A stretch of 64,000 nucleotides of DNA from contig CM041465.1 in NCBI GenBank assembly GCA_023213395.1, positions 5,952,001-6,016,000 on the forward strand. The letters run 5' to 3'. The translations under genes and the position numbers were made by a program. A model generated the notes under the pieces. It searched no databases and was not told the origin of the DNA. It worked only from the letters and a program-made list of their open reading frames with translations. Of the stretch, positions 44,660-56,159 are shown piece after piece (the stretch's first letter is position 1; every line of letters starts with the position of its first letter). The stretch comes from Cycas panzhihuaensis (Eukaryota; Cycadophyta).

Positions 44660-45384
44660 ATGGAAATCAATCCTGATCAAGTGTAATTTCCTACATTTGA
44701 TGGCCACAATTTTTTACTATGGCATAAGACAATGCAAAACTATTTTATTACATATGATCTTTAGACTTACTTATAGAATGGCTATGATGTTAGTATTAAG
44801 GAAAACATTTAAAAAGATAATGAAGCATTAGCTTTAATATTTTTCACTATAAATGATGATGTATTCTCTAAAGTTTGTGAATTAACAACTTTTAAATCTG
44901 TATGAAATGTCTTAATTTCCACTTGTGGGGGAGATACCTTTAATAAATTTAACATTGATGTTGAGCATGTGAGACATGTGCCAGAACAGATGGATTCTCA
45001 TGAAAAGACCAAGGAAGATTCAAGTCAAATGCATGATCACCTTGTTACACAAGAACCTGATCCTCCATTTGAGGGGGAGAGTTATGATGATTTGACAGTT
45101 ATTTATAATACAAAATTTTCGAAAGACAAAGTTCAAGTTCAAAGTTTTCTTAAAGTTCCAGGAGACAAAGTCAAAGTTGTAGCCACACATATACATTTGA
45201 ATCAAGATTCATTCACCTATAGATTTTTTACACCATTCAATGAAGAAGACATACACATTATTAAAAGGATGAGAAGAGTTAATAAAGATCAAGATAAAAG
45301 ACAAATTTTAAAAGTTTTTTTCAAGTACAAATTCCACAAGTTTAAAGAGAAGATATTATTCGTAATGACCATTAAGGGGAAGAA
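44660..45384 (+). pseudogene. Element B fusion frame: gag N-terminus joined to a pol-like tail
   Basis: ATG at 44660 starts a Gag N-terminus like that of element A (FPTFDGHNF, then DNEALALIFFTINDDVFSKV), broken by stops near 44687 and 44763. From 44969 a 138-codon frame runs without interruption to the polypurine tract: VEHVRHVPEQM, TKEDSSQMHDHLVTQEPDPP, SFLKVPGDKVKVVATH, YKFHKFKEKILFVMTIKGKN. The end resembles the last residues of copia RNase H. The junctions are shared with element A at 9387-10111, so the deletion predates both insertions. I do not recognise the central 100 residues. Confidence 0.7.
45374..45384 (+). other. Polypurine tract of element B
   Basis: AAGGGGAAGAA directly before the 3' LTR. 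Confidence 0.85.
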
Positions 45385-45724
45385 TGTTGGAGTTAATTCT
45401 CACCACCCCACTCCCACCTTCCAACCAAGAGTACACACCTCACACTCTTCAATTTATACATGTGGTTACTCACATGTGTAGGTAAGTATAAGATAAGTTT
45501 TATTTGATTTAAGTTAATTTGAGTTAAGTTAATTTTGAGTTAAGTTTATATTATTTTATTGTTATTTAAATTTTAGAGGTTGAGGATTTTCCCTCCTCCC
45601 CCAAACTATATAATTTGAGGGGTGTGTAACCCTGGTGTCTTTAAACACTGCCAACTATCAGAAATCACCTATTTTCTTAAAATGCAATCATTCTAAAATC
45701 CTACTCTGCTCATCTGAATTATCA
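45385..45724 (+). repeat. 3' LTR of element B
   Basis: 340 bp, TGTTGGAGTT to GAATTATCA, matching 39986-40325 and followed by TTCCA. Confidence 0.88.
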
Positions 45725-45729
45725 TTCCA
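45725..45729. repeat. Target-site duplication of element B (right)
   Basis: TTCCA, identical to 39981-39985. Confidence 0.85.
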
Positions 45730-46059
45730 CACATGTATGTTTCATCTTCGTGCATCACCTCACATACAATGCCTTTACAAGGAGGATAAAATCCTCTACA
45801 AAGCTCCTTTCCTCAAGTCCCCTTTCAAAAAGGGGTGTATCCTCAAGGGTGAACGGGTCCCTCTTACCCATTCATCTCTCTCCTAGTTCCTTCTCATCTA
45901 GGATTAGTCCCTTCCCATCAAGTGGGAGGGAATTCATATCCCCCTTTTAGTCAGACCTCTTAAGGAGGATTTGAGTATCCATACACACCTCCTCATTCAT
46001 CTTCTATTGAACCATTAGATCAACTAAGGGCCTATCCCTTCATTAACTATAGGTCAACC

Positions 46060-47000
46060 TATTTGTCCATTGAGGCATTAAGGACAAACTTACCGCCTCA
46101 TCCCCCTGAGGTGCCCAAGTTCAATGGCACCTCTTTGTAAGACCCAACTGATTATGTCAGGAGCTTCTCCATGGAATGTATTAATTACTAGGCCTATGAT
46201 TATATCTTAATGAAACCTTTTCCATGTTCCTTGTAGGGTGATGCCCTTAAGTGGTTTTATTGCCTCCCAGCCCATTCGTTTGATTCATTCTAACAACTCA
46301 TTGATGAGTTCATCAACTATTTTGACATTGCTTATCCCTTCGCGAGTGGAATAAAAGCTTTACTTTCTCTTAAACAAGGTCATGAGAAGATGAATCTTGA
46401 CTTTATTAGGTGCCTTCACGATCTCCTTCACTCTATGAAGGCCACATTGCCTGAGAAGCTGAAGAGGGATCTCTTCGTGAATGCTCTTCGTCCCGAGGTA
46501 TATGTTGAGGTCCTCAAAATAGGGGCAATAACATGAGATTCTTCCATAGCTAAGTGCATGGCTCTTGAGGCTATTGAGATCCAAGCAAGTCTCAAGAAAT
46601 CTCTCAAATTGCCATAATAACGAGTCACCCCCTCCATCTCGTGACATAATACCCTAACAACCCCAAAAGTCTTTGACCCACTTAACAAAGAAGACTTTGG
46701 ATCTCTTAACTTCTGTTATACATTCTTTCAAATGTAAGATGAAGGAGCTTAAGCTCCAAGCTCCTCCCTCATCACTAAATGCCTATAGACCTATTTACTA
46801 GGCTTCGCAAGTAACAGCTCCTAAGGATGGAAATACCCATTCCTCTCAAGCAAGGAAGACCAAGCCTTCCTTGGAAAAGAAGTGGTGCTTCATCCATCGT
46901 GATGACTTTCATGAGGACTCATAATATAGGGTGCAACACCCTAAACCCACTCCACATCATGATTCCTCCCCCAGGCAAGCATCAAAGCCCAATCTAAACT
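46060..47000 (+). pseudogene. Element H gag
   Basis: Plus-strand Ty3 Gag, broken by several stops: PPEVPKFNGTSL, PFPCSLQGDALKWFYCLPAHS, FINYFDIAYPFASGIKALL, SLKQGHEKMNLDFIRCLHDL, LFVNALRPEVYVEVLKIGA. The pattern L-x-G-x-A-L-x-W-F-x-x-LP is diagnostic for retrotransposon Gag. A zinc-knuckle-like remnant (KKWCFIHRDDFHEDS) lies near 46875-46925. The matching copy in element I is at about 55060-55900. A long Pro/Ser-rich N-terminal region lies to the left and is split by element B. Confidence 0.78.
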
Positions 47001-47199
47001 AGCTTGTCCATAGGGTTCCCTTCCCCAAACATGGGGAATGGGATTAACATACTCAGCATAGAGGGAATTAGAATAGGGGGAGATCTCCTAACTCTCGTCC
47101 TATGCAATCTAAAGGGAAGGGGGCAAGAAGTTCTTCCTCTTCTTCTAGTTCTCGCTATCAAATCCCTTTGCCTTCTCAATCATGAAATAAGGGAAAGAG

Positions 47200-50100
47200 A
47201 GTCATCCAGATGCTTGAGACCACACCTATATATGATTTGACTATGTTTCAAGTAGCTAAAGAGGCCATAGGTGCCTCTTACTCTTCTCAACTAGATCCTC
47301 CCTTAAATAACCCTCCTAAGATTCTTCTACTCCCCAAGACCATTCTTGTCCACCTAAGTTGCTATGATTTCTGAAGGGTGCTTCCCTAACCAACTAGAAA
47401 AAGGAAACCCTTCTCAATCATAGATGAGATTTATATTGTGGCCACTGGGATGTCCATGATGGACATCTTAAGGAGTTGTCTAGAGTAACGTGTTATTCTT
47501 TTGGAGACTTTAGGGTTGATGGATGTATCCATTCATACTTTAAGTACTACCCTAAGTTGGGAGTTTATCATCTCTTTTGACCTTAAAGATCCCCCCCCCT
47601 CCAAACCAACCAATAAAAGGAAATGCCAATGGCATTACCCTTTCACCATATCTATAGACACTCCCAAGTGTACCCTTAGAAGGACTATTATAGACAATGT
47701 TTCTTCTATTAATGCTATGCCTTTATGTATCATACAAAAGTAAGACATAACAGCTCTTAAGCCAGTTCTGTGGCATTGCTAAGGCTATGATGGTAGTGAT
47801 AAAATGCCCTTAGGATCTGTCTCTATCCCCCTCACCATTGAGGATAAAATCATCCTCACTAATATTATGTTCCTCAACATAGATGTGGATTATAACCTTC
47901 AGTTAGTACATCCATGGCTTGAACAGGTGGGAGTTGTGTGCTCATCCCATTGGGAACAACTTAAATTCATCCACAAAGGATGAATAAAGGTTGTTTCCCA
48001 AGAGCCTCCTCCCATTAAACAATCAAACTAGCCTTGTTAGGTAGCTCATGATTTAGCAAAGAGTAAAAAAGGCCCATCCACTCATACTTCCACTTACACA
48101 ATTGATATTCTTATCACTTCTTACCCAGAGGAGGGACCTTTCCCTTCCTCTTCTAACCTTATTTGGTTTTCCCCTATTAGTGTAGGGAGTTATGGGTACC
48201 TTATTATTTTGAGTGACGATAAGTCCGATGGTAAGGATGAGGACCTCCCTTATCCTATATCCCTCCTAAACACACGTAGGGAGCACTTGCTTCATTCCAG
48301 GTCCCAACTTAGAACCACTTTCATTCGGAAGCCTAGTACTCCTACCAAGTCATGTATGGTCATTCCTATCTCTCGTGTAACCTCCCACACCACTTCATCA
48401 TCCACCTTGTCACCTTCCTTGAGTGATGGGAATAGGGGACCTCCTATCTCATGACATATGAGGATTCCCTCTAATTCTTCCAAAGAGTCCCTTAACTATA
48501 TTGAGCAGTGGGTTGACTGTTATGGATCCATCGCTCCCCCTGCTCTTTGTTCCTCATCCTCTCTAAGTATAACTATCCATGGGGTAGATTACTTCAAGAA
48601 TGATGAGGCATTATTAGAACATTTAGCAAGCTCCATGCCCAACCTTCCTCCTGGTTACCATAATGTTGGTTATTAGAAGATCCTAGCTCTCGGGTCATCC
48701 TTAGCTGACCTGATCCAACCCAATTCCTCTTTGCCCCTTCCTATTGACCAAGCCCCTCTCCATTTCAAAGAGGAGAATGCCATATATATGGGGGAAACCA
48801 AGGACATCGCTCTCACCCATGATAAAGTCATAAAGGTGGGAGTGGAATGTTTTCCTAAAGAAATGGAGGAATACACCCTCCCTTTCTAGGAGTTCCATGA
48901 TGTTTTTACGTGGGATTACACTGACATAAAGGGAATAGATCCCTCAATTATCACCCACAATCTTACAACTATACCAAGTACTCACCCCATGTGACAAAAG
49001 TAGTGCCCCATTCATCCTAAGCTATCTACTACCATTAATATGGAAGTTAAAAAACTCTTAGATGCAGGGTTAATTACTTCTATCAACTACCCTAAATAGG
49101 TCTCCAACATCATTCTCGTTGTTAAAAAGAATGGAACGATTTAGATATACATTGATTTTTAAGATATCAACAATGCATATCCCAAAGATAACTTTCCTTT
49201 ACATTTTATCGATCATATTATCAATTACATTGCCAGATTCAAAGCCATGTCCTTGATAGATGTCTTCTCCAATTACAACTAGATCCAAATTTCTCCTGAA
49301 GACCATCATAAAATAGCCTTCACTACTCCTTGGGGTACCTTTACTTACAATGTAATGCCCTTTGCACTTAAAAATGTAGGTGCCACTTACCAAAAGGCAA
49401 TGTAATTTATCTTTCATGACCTCATAAATAAAACCCTCAAAGTCTTTATGGATGATATGATGGGTCTCTCTCGCAAGAGGGCCCATCATCCTGAGGATTT
49501 ATGTGCCATCTTCACACAGTATCACAAATATCACATCACCTTAAACTTGTTCAAATACATATTTGTTATAATCGTTGGAAAGCTTTTGGGTTTCCTTGTT
49601 TCTAAATGAGGAAATCTAGATTGACCCCAATAAGGTTAAGGCCATCCTTGACATGTCTCTGCCCAAAACGTAACATCAAATCAAGTCATTTTTAGGTAGG
49701 TTGGGTTTCCTAATGCATTTCTTAGTAAATGTTTCCTTAAATACCAAACCCCTTACTAACATATTGAAGAAGGGAGCCCCATTCATTTGGTCTCTTCAGG
49801 CCTAGGAAGCTTTCTAAGAGCTTAGGAGAGCCTTGGCTTCAGCCCCGATTTTGGTGCTCCCTCTCTTTGACCATCCTTTCATCCTTTATACCTTGCCAAT
49901 TAATGAATCCTTAGGGGTTATACTCACCCAAGAGGATGATTCAGGTACTGAGCAAGCCATTTACTTTATCAGTTGCATACTATTTGCTATTGAGCTTAAC
50001 TGCTCTCATGCTAAGAAGGAGTGCCTTTCCTTGGTCCACGCAACTAAGAAATTTAGGCATTACCTGCTTAGCAATACCACTCAGGTGATTGTCCAGTCCA

Positions 50101-50312
50101 ATCCCTTGAGATACCTCTTAACTCAATCTGACTTGACTACTAGGACTGGCAAATGGGTCATCCTCCTTCAAGAGTATGACCTTCAAATCATTAATAGGAA
50201 ATTAAAGAAGAGAATGGTAGTCACCGAACAACTAGCTATTGCACCCATTCCTAACCCTTCTAATGTTCATGTTGACAACTCCTTACCCAATGAACCTATC
50301 TTTTCTATCTAA
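47200..50312 (+). pseudogene. Element H protease, RT and RNase H
   Basis: The protease remnant is near 47675-47940 (TIIDNVSSINAMPL, DVDYNLQLVHPWL); the catalytic DxGSS has become DNVSS. RT is near 49010-49600: KLLDAGLITSI, FTTPWGTFTYNVMPFAL, and VFMDDMMGLSRKR, where FMDD replaces the usual YVDD. RNase H is open from 49833 to 50312: SAPILVLPLFDHPFILYT, ESLGVILTQEDD, KECLSLVHATKKFRHYLL, LRYLLTQSDL. This continues to within about 150 bp of where the element stops. Stops are frequent upstream of 49833. Confidence 0.8.
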
Positions 50313-50460
50313 GACTCATCGTCCCATCTATTAACTAGTAGTGAATGGTATGGGAACATTGTACAATACCTTACTACACACTAGTATCATCTTAATGCTA
50401 GTGACAAGGTGAGGTCATGAGTTAGAGCTACTGCTAGGCAGTATTTCCTCATAGAGGTAT

Positions 50461-53400
50461 TTGTTTCCTGACTACTGAGAATGGACATGGAAGACATATC
50501 ATCTCAGGTAAGCACAGGTATATTTTTATCCTCACTTTTCATTGAAGTTAGAGCATCATTAGATTGTCAATAGATGCACGTTGCATGTTGTTGATTGATT
50601 GCATGATCGTTATGCCTAGCTTACCTTCTTACTCATGTTTATATCTAATGTTTTAGCCTATGATGACTCATGATAGACATCCCATGGCACTCCATGATCC
50701 TCCATCATGTCTCCACATCATCCCCAAGTACCTTCAGCTCCTGTAACCCGCTTACTATCACTATTTTGGCGTGATATGATCCTTAACGACCTGGTTAGGC
50801 CTAATCATTATCCTTGTTCATCACTTGTACCTTCTTAGGGCCTTATTACCATCTTTTTCCTACTCATCATGGTCCCACTAGCTCTTAAAACCCCCTAGAC
50901 ACCTCAACAATTCATCATTTTACCTTTTTGGGGTCTAGGAACCCCCTTTTAAGGAGCTTTCTAGGCTCCCCTTTTGTTTTCCACCTTGTTTTGAGCGCAC
51001 TGTTACAAATTCTGTGGTACCACAACAAACTCTGCGGTACTGTGAAGTTTGCCACAGTGTGATTATTCACACTTATTTTTTTACTTGGCCATAGCTAATT
51101 CTGCATTAAATTAAAAACTGACATATGGCACTCGGTTGTTTCCTACCCAGGACGAGCCCTAATCGCTCGTTAGGTTAGGGTTGGGTTTAAAAACCCAAAT
51201 TTTGGCTCATTCTTCTTCTTCTTTCCTCTCCTCTCTTAGAAAATTTTTGAAAAGAAATCTCTCTCCTATGGTTACCTATTCTTCACTCTTACCTCCTCTT
51301 TCCTTAGGGTAAAACCCTAAGTTATAAGTCAGCAACAATGGGTTTTAGACAAATCCTCCTCTCAAGCACTCTATCAAATCAATGGCCTCAAGTTTGTTTA
51401 TAGGTTATACTCTCTTCTTATGTTGTTATAGGGATTTCTCACCTATTACTCAAGGGATACCCTTCTCCTAGCCACCACACAAGGTAAAAACTATCTCAAA
51501 CCAGTTTCCGCAGGTATTTTTAGATATGTATATTATCCTTTTCCTCTAGCAAAAGGGTTTTTCTTACTTGTTTATTCAATTTGCTTTGTGAAATGATTTC
51601 ACACATCTTCATTCTAGAAGGTAAACCCTTCCTTTTCCTTTGCTTATTTCCTTGTGTCTTATGGTTTATCCTGGGTCTCAATTAAGGAGGTTGAGAGGAA
51701 AAGGTGCAACAAAGAGAGAAAGGAGTTCTAGGTTAGGGTTTTGACCCTCTTAGCCATCTCCTCTAGGGCAACCCCCTACTCTCTGCTCTTTTTCTCTCCA
51801 TATACCTCTCTTGTACACTTAGAAACCCTTGAGATAGGGAACCCTATTGGTTGCAGCATTGGTTGTAGCTTATAATGCTTGCAACTAGCTTTCATACCTT
51901 CATGAAATTTGATTTTTGTAGTAGGCCCTTGTGGTTTATATAGTCTTAGCTTTACTTTTGAAAATCTTGCAAAAGTTGCACATTGCAACATTTGCAACTT
52001 TTACATCTTTTGCAACATTCTCCATATACAAAATTTGTTGTTTTTTCTACTGTTTGAAAACCTTGGCTTCTTTCTTGATCCACCAATTTGAGTGCTTGGA
52101 TATGTGGAGGTACCTCACTTAGAGGGTTAGCCATTCCGAGGCTACCTTTCTTTTCTCCTTTTACCCCCCTTTTCCCATAGTCATTGGAGCATTTTACATA
52201 TATTCTAAGTAAAGTTAACATTGCATATGGTTCTTATTAAAAAGATATTTTCATAAGACCACTTTCTCTTTTTTTTGGATAAGCATATATGCATGTTTTC
52301 TCCCATGCATGTCTAGTGCCCTTGGGAAAGGGTAATCAACTTGTTGTGCATGTTTCACCTCTTTTAAGCAAGCAAAGGTCTTCAAAAAAGGTACGCACAT
52401 CTCTTTTATTGTCATTACTCTCTTTTATTATCATTACTTTTTTTTTTAACTTTCTTTGTGATTAACTTTTTTTTTTTAACTTTCTTTGTGAGTAATTTTT
52501 TTCCCTTTTAGTTTCTTTTCATATTTAGTCCTTAGGGAAGGTAAGGAAGCCTTGTTGGTATTCTTCTTGATATGCCAACTATGATAAGGAGCATTAGGTG
52601 AATGAGAGTGGATCATGAGGAAAGAGTAAGGGCCCTCTGCACCAACCATCCTAGTTCTAGGTACACTCCTTTTCTCCCTATCTTATTGCTCACTCCTCTC
52701 CCCTTTAATCCTAAGGAAATGAAAAGTTATCTATGTTTGGTTACTTACAAAATATTTGGCTTGTTCATATAGGGAAAGGGATAGTTGATTCGTATGTGTA
52801 GGTATTAATCCTGCTAGTCGCATTCCCATTTCCCTCTCCTTGCTTGACTCTTGTATCTGTTAGGGCTAGGGCACAAAAGGTTGTAAGTCCCTCTACCACA
52901 ACCTTTCCCCTTTCCCATGCACTACCAAATTATCTTGCACTAGTTTTATCATTCTCTACATATGATTCTTGCTTGCTTAGTTCCTATGACATTTGTAAAA
53001 GCAAAGAGAGAGAGGCTAGAATCGAGAGAGAGAGAGAGTGGTTGTTCTTTTCTTTCTCTTTTAATTCAAATATAAACTAGAAATAACAACAACTCATAGC
53101 ACCATTTTGTCTCATTATAAAATAAAAACTAAAGACATATTACATAACACTTGTACACTTAGTCATCTGTCTTGGGTATTGATACCTTATGAGCACCCTC
53201 CTTAAGGTCCTTCTCCCCTTCTTTGGTAAGGCATCACCTTGTCCTACCTCCATTTGGAAGTTAGTTCTTTTCTACCTAACTTCCTCCTTGCACCTTCATT
53301 ACCCATCACTCATTTCTTGTTTATAGGTACCCTTTCCTTCATTAGGGTCTACCTCCTTCCTTTCCCTCTTCTCGAGAAAGGTGTCCCTCATCCTAATCCT

Positions 53401-53640
53401 CCTTCCTTGACCATTCAAGATAGGAGGGTCCCTTTGAGGCTACTTGGCAAACCGATGAAGCCATCCTTGCCCGTATTGAATCCAAGAAGGTGCTCACCAC
53501 AAGGGAAGGTTTGTGCACCATTTGTAGGTCCTTGAACTTGCATTCTGATGCACAGATTCCCTTTGTGGGTAATCCTTTCCTTTGCTCCTAAAGATCCTTT
53601 AGCCTTGTAGTTGTTGATTATATAGGCTTGATCTCCTTGC
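50461..53640 (+). other. Region between elements H and I; candidate LTR and leader of I
   Basis: No coding domain was seen. A promoter-like stretch (GGTTTAAAAACCC near 51184) followed by CT-rich sequence looks like an LTR transcription start, so a long LTR of the H/I family probably lies here. I could not place its ends or a priming site. A GA microsatellite is at 53024-53039. T-rich tracts near 52435-52505 include a short tandem duplication of TAACTTTCTTTGTGA. Confidence 0.45.
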
Positions 53641-55059
53641 ATCTCGTGAACCCCAAGAGGTACACTTCCACTGGTAACCATACTGGGGACTTGTTAGTAA
53701 AGTGTCTATCCTAATTCCCTTTTTGGTGGTCCTACCTATCCTTTGGTAGTCCTTCTTGATTCATTGGGAAAACCCCAACATCTATCATTCTATTATTCCA
53801 CTTTCTTCTAGACCTTAGGAAGGACTTATATGCAATGATTTTTTTGTCAATTATGAGGTCTCCCTCCTTTATTAGAACACTCTCTTTATTCTCCCCTTTC
53901 ATTTTTTTATTCTAAATCAACTATAGAGGGATTCTTTTCGAATTGGGCGTACCACACCTATGTTTCTAAATCTCATCAACCTTCGACCTCTTTCTAGGGC
54001 CCCATTGAAGAGGGTGAGGATCCCATCTTCTATCCAGGTGACTAAGGGAACCCACAGGTTCATCACCTTTCCACTCATGAAGTGGAAGTTTCTTCTCCCA
54101 TGGAGTATCACCATCTTGGAGACAACGCCCATGAGGATCCCCTATAGGGTCCACTTTGTATGAGGATCCTTTGACCTCATATAAGCAAGTGGGTACCCCT
54201 CCCATAGAGATGGTGGAAGTGCTTAATCAGAGCTTCTAAGTAACTAGTCTCCAACCACCTCCCAAATGGTTGGATAACATCTTGTGAAGCATGGCACTCT
54301 CCTCCTCCACATCTGCACCTTCACATTCATTCCATTTAGCTTCCATGTCTGCAACGGGGCCATCTCTCATTGTGTCTTCTTCTTCTTATGGCATGCATTC
54401 GTTAGGGACCACCCAAGGTATACCCACTCCCTAACTTGGGTTAAGTATGCCTCCTCCTAATCAGACAACTACACCCCAGCCAACTATAGTCTATCGACCT
54501 TCTGTTAGACCTAGGGGACCTATGTATGCCCTTACTTCTAGTCATGTGGGATAAGCCCCCACGTATTCCTAGGCTCAACCTAGGAATTCCTCTCTTTACA
54601 TACCCTTGGGATACACTTCCCAACCATGGGGGCATGGTAAAGGGAATCCTCTTCCTGTCTATGAGGTGGACCCTTGCATCCATATGGTATTACACCACCT
54701 ATGGGTGGTCGATATGGGAAAAATCTAATCTTGTACTCATCCATCCCTTCTTCTCATATTTCTTCTTATGTGGTGCCTTTGCAAGAAGGACAAGCCCCTC
54801 CTTAAGGCACCCTCTCTCAAGTCCCCTTTTAATAAGAGGTATACCCTCAAGGAGGGATGGGTCCCTCCTACCCATTCGCTTCTTTTTTTATTCCCTCACA
54901 TTCGAGATAAGTTCCCTCCCACCAAGTGGGAGGAAGTTCATAGCCTCTTCTAGGCCAAGTTTCCCAAGGGGGATTTGGGCATCCTTGCCCATCTCCTCCT
55001 TCATCCTTCATTTAACCTGATGGTTTAACCAAGGGCTTGTCCCTTCATGGACTATAGGT

Positions 55060-55900
55060 CAACTCCATTATCTGTTGAGGCATTAAGAACTAACTTAATG
55101 CCTCACCCTCCTGAGATACCTGGGTTTAATGGGACCTCTTCTTAAGACCCAATGGAGCATGTCATAAGCTTTTCTATGGTGTGCATCAAATATTGGGCAT
55201 ACGATCACATTTTGATGAAATTTGTCCTGTGTTCCTTATAAGGTGATGCCCTCAAGTGGTTTTATCACCTTCCTGTGCACTCCATCCACTCATTCTAACA
55301 ACTCGTCGGTGATTTTATCAACTATTTTGATATTGTTCGCCCCTTCTAGAGTGGAATGAAGGCCCTCTTATCCCTCAAGCAAGGTCATGAGGAAATGAAT
55401 CATGGCTTTATGAGGTGTTTCCATGATCTCCTCCACTCCATGAAGGCAACCCTGTCCAAGGAGTCAAAGAGGAATCTCTTTGTAAATTCTCTTTGAACTA
55501 AAGTATATGTTAAAGTTCTCAAGATGGGGGCAACAACATGTGACTCTACCAAAGCTAAATGTTTGGCTTTTGAGGCTATTGAGATCCAAGAGATTCTCAA
55601 GAAATCTCTTAGGTCATTGTAATGACGTGAGGCATCCCCTCTGTCCTATGACACTAAAACCCAACAGCATTCTAAGTCTTTGACTCATTCAATAGAGAAG
55701 ACCTTAGACCCTTTAACTTCTACTATACGTTCTTTTGAACGTATGATGAAGGAGCTTAAACTCCAAGCCCCTTCATCGCCAACTTCCCATAAACCTATCC
55801 ACCAAACCTCCTAAGCTCTGCCTCCTAAGAACGGAAATACCCATACTTCTCAAGCAAGGAAGATGAACTCTTCCTTGGAGAAGAAATGGTGTTCCATTTG
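55060..55900 (+). pseudogene. Element I gag
   Basis: Counterpart of the element H Gag: MPHPPEIPGFNGTSS, MKFVLCSL-GDALKWFYHLPVHS, FINYFDIVRPF, LLSLKQGHEEMNHGF. A knuckle remnant (KKWCSICGAT) is near 55880, where H has KKWCFIHRDD. Several stops interrupt it. A Pro-rich N-terminal region (53900-55020) precedes it. Confidence 0.75.
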
Positions 55901-56159
55901 TGGTGCGACATCCTAAATCTACCTCACATCATGACTCCTCTCCTAAATAGGCATCTAGGCCTAATCTAGACCAACCCATTCATAGGGATCCTTTTCCCAA
56001 ACATAGGGAATGAGATCTGCATACCCAACAAAGGGGGAATCGAAATAGAGGAAGATCCCCTAACCCTCACCCTATGCAAGCTAAAGGGAAAGGGGTAAGG
56101 AGCTCATCCTCCTCTTCTAATTCTTATCATCAAACTCCTTCTCCATCTCAGTCCCTAAA

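Larger units (their letters stand above)
39986..45724 (+). mobile_element. Element B: non-autonomous copia-derived element with captured host-gene fragments
   Basis: Complete element of 5739 bp with two 340 bp LTRs, a perfect initiator-Met priming site, the AGATCT-rich leader, an antisense host-gene block (about 41500-43345), the same gag/tail fusion as element A (44660-45384), polypurine tract and a TTCCA duplication. It is inserted in the gag-side region of Ty3 element H. Leader and fusion frame align with A throughout, except for the captured block, which is entirely different. Confidence 0.92.
38890..50460 (+). mobile_element. Element H: decayed Ty3/gypsy element, interrupted by element B
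   Basis: From 38893 the sequence matches element I from about 53650 (for example CCATACTAGGGACCTACTAG against CCATACTGGGGACTTGTTAG). It continues with leader, gag, protease, RT and RNase H in the same order as I. Element B splits it at 39985/45725; removing B restores alignment with I near 54730-54770. It ends near 50460 inside the region that leads to integrase, so the rest of integrase and the 3' LTR are missing or unrecognised. The protease and RT style resembles the plant Tat/Athila branch; that placement is inferred. Confidence 0.8.
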
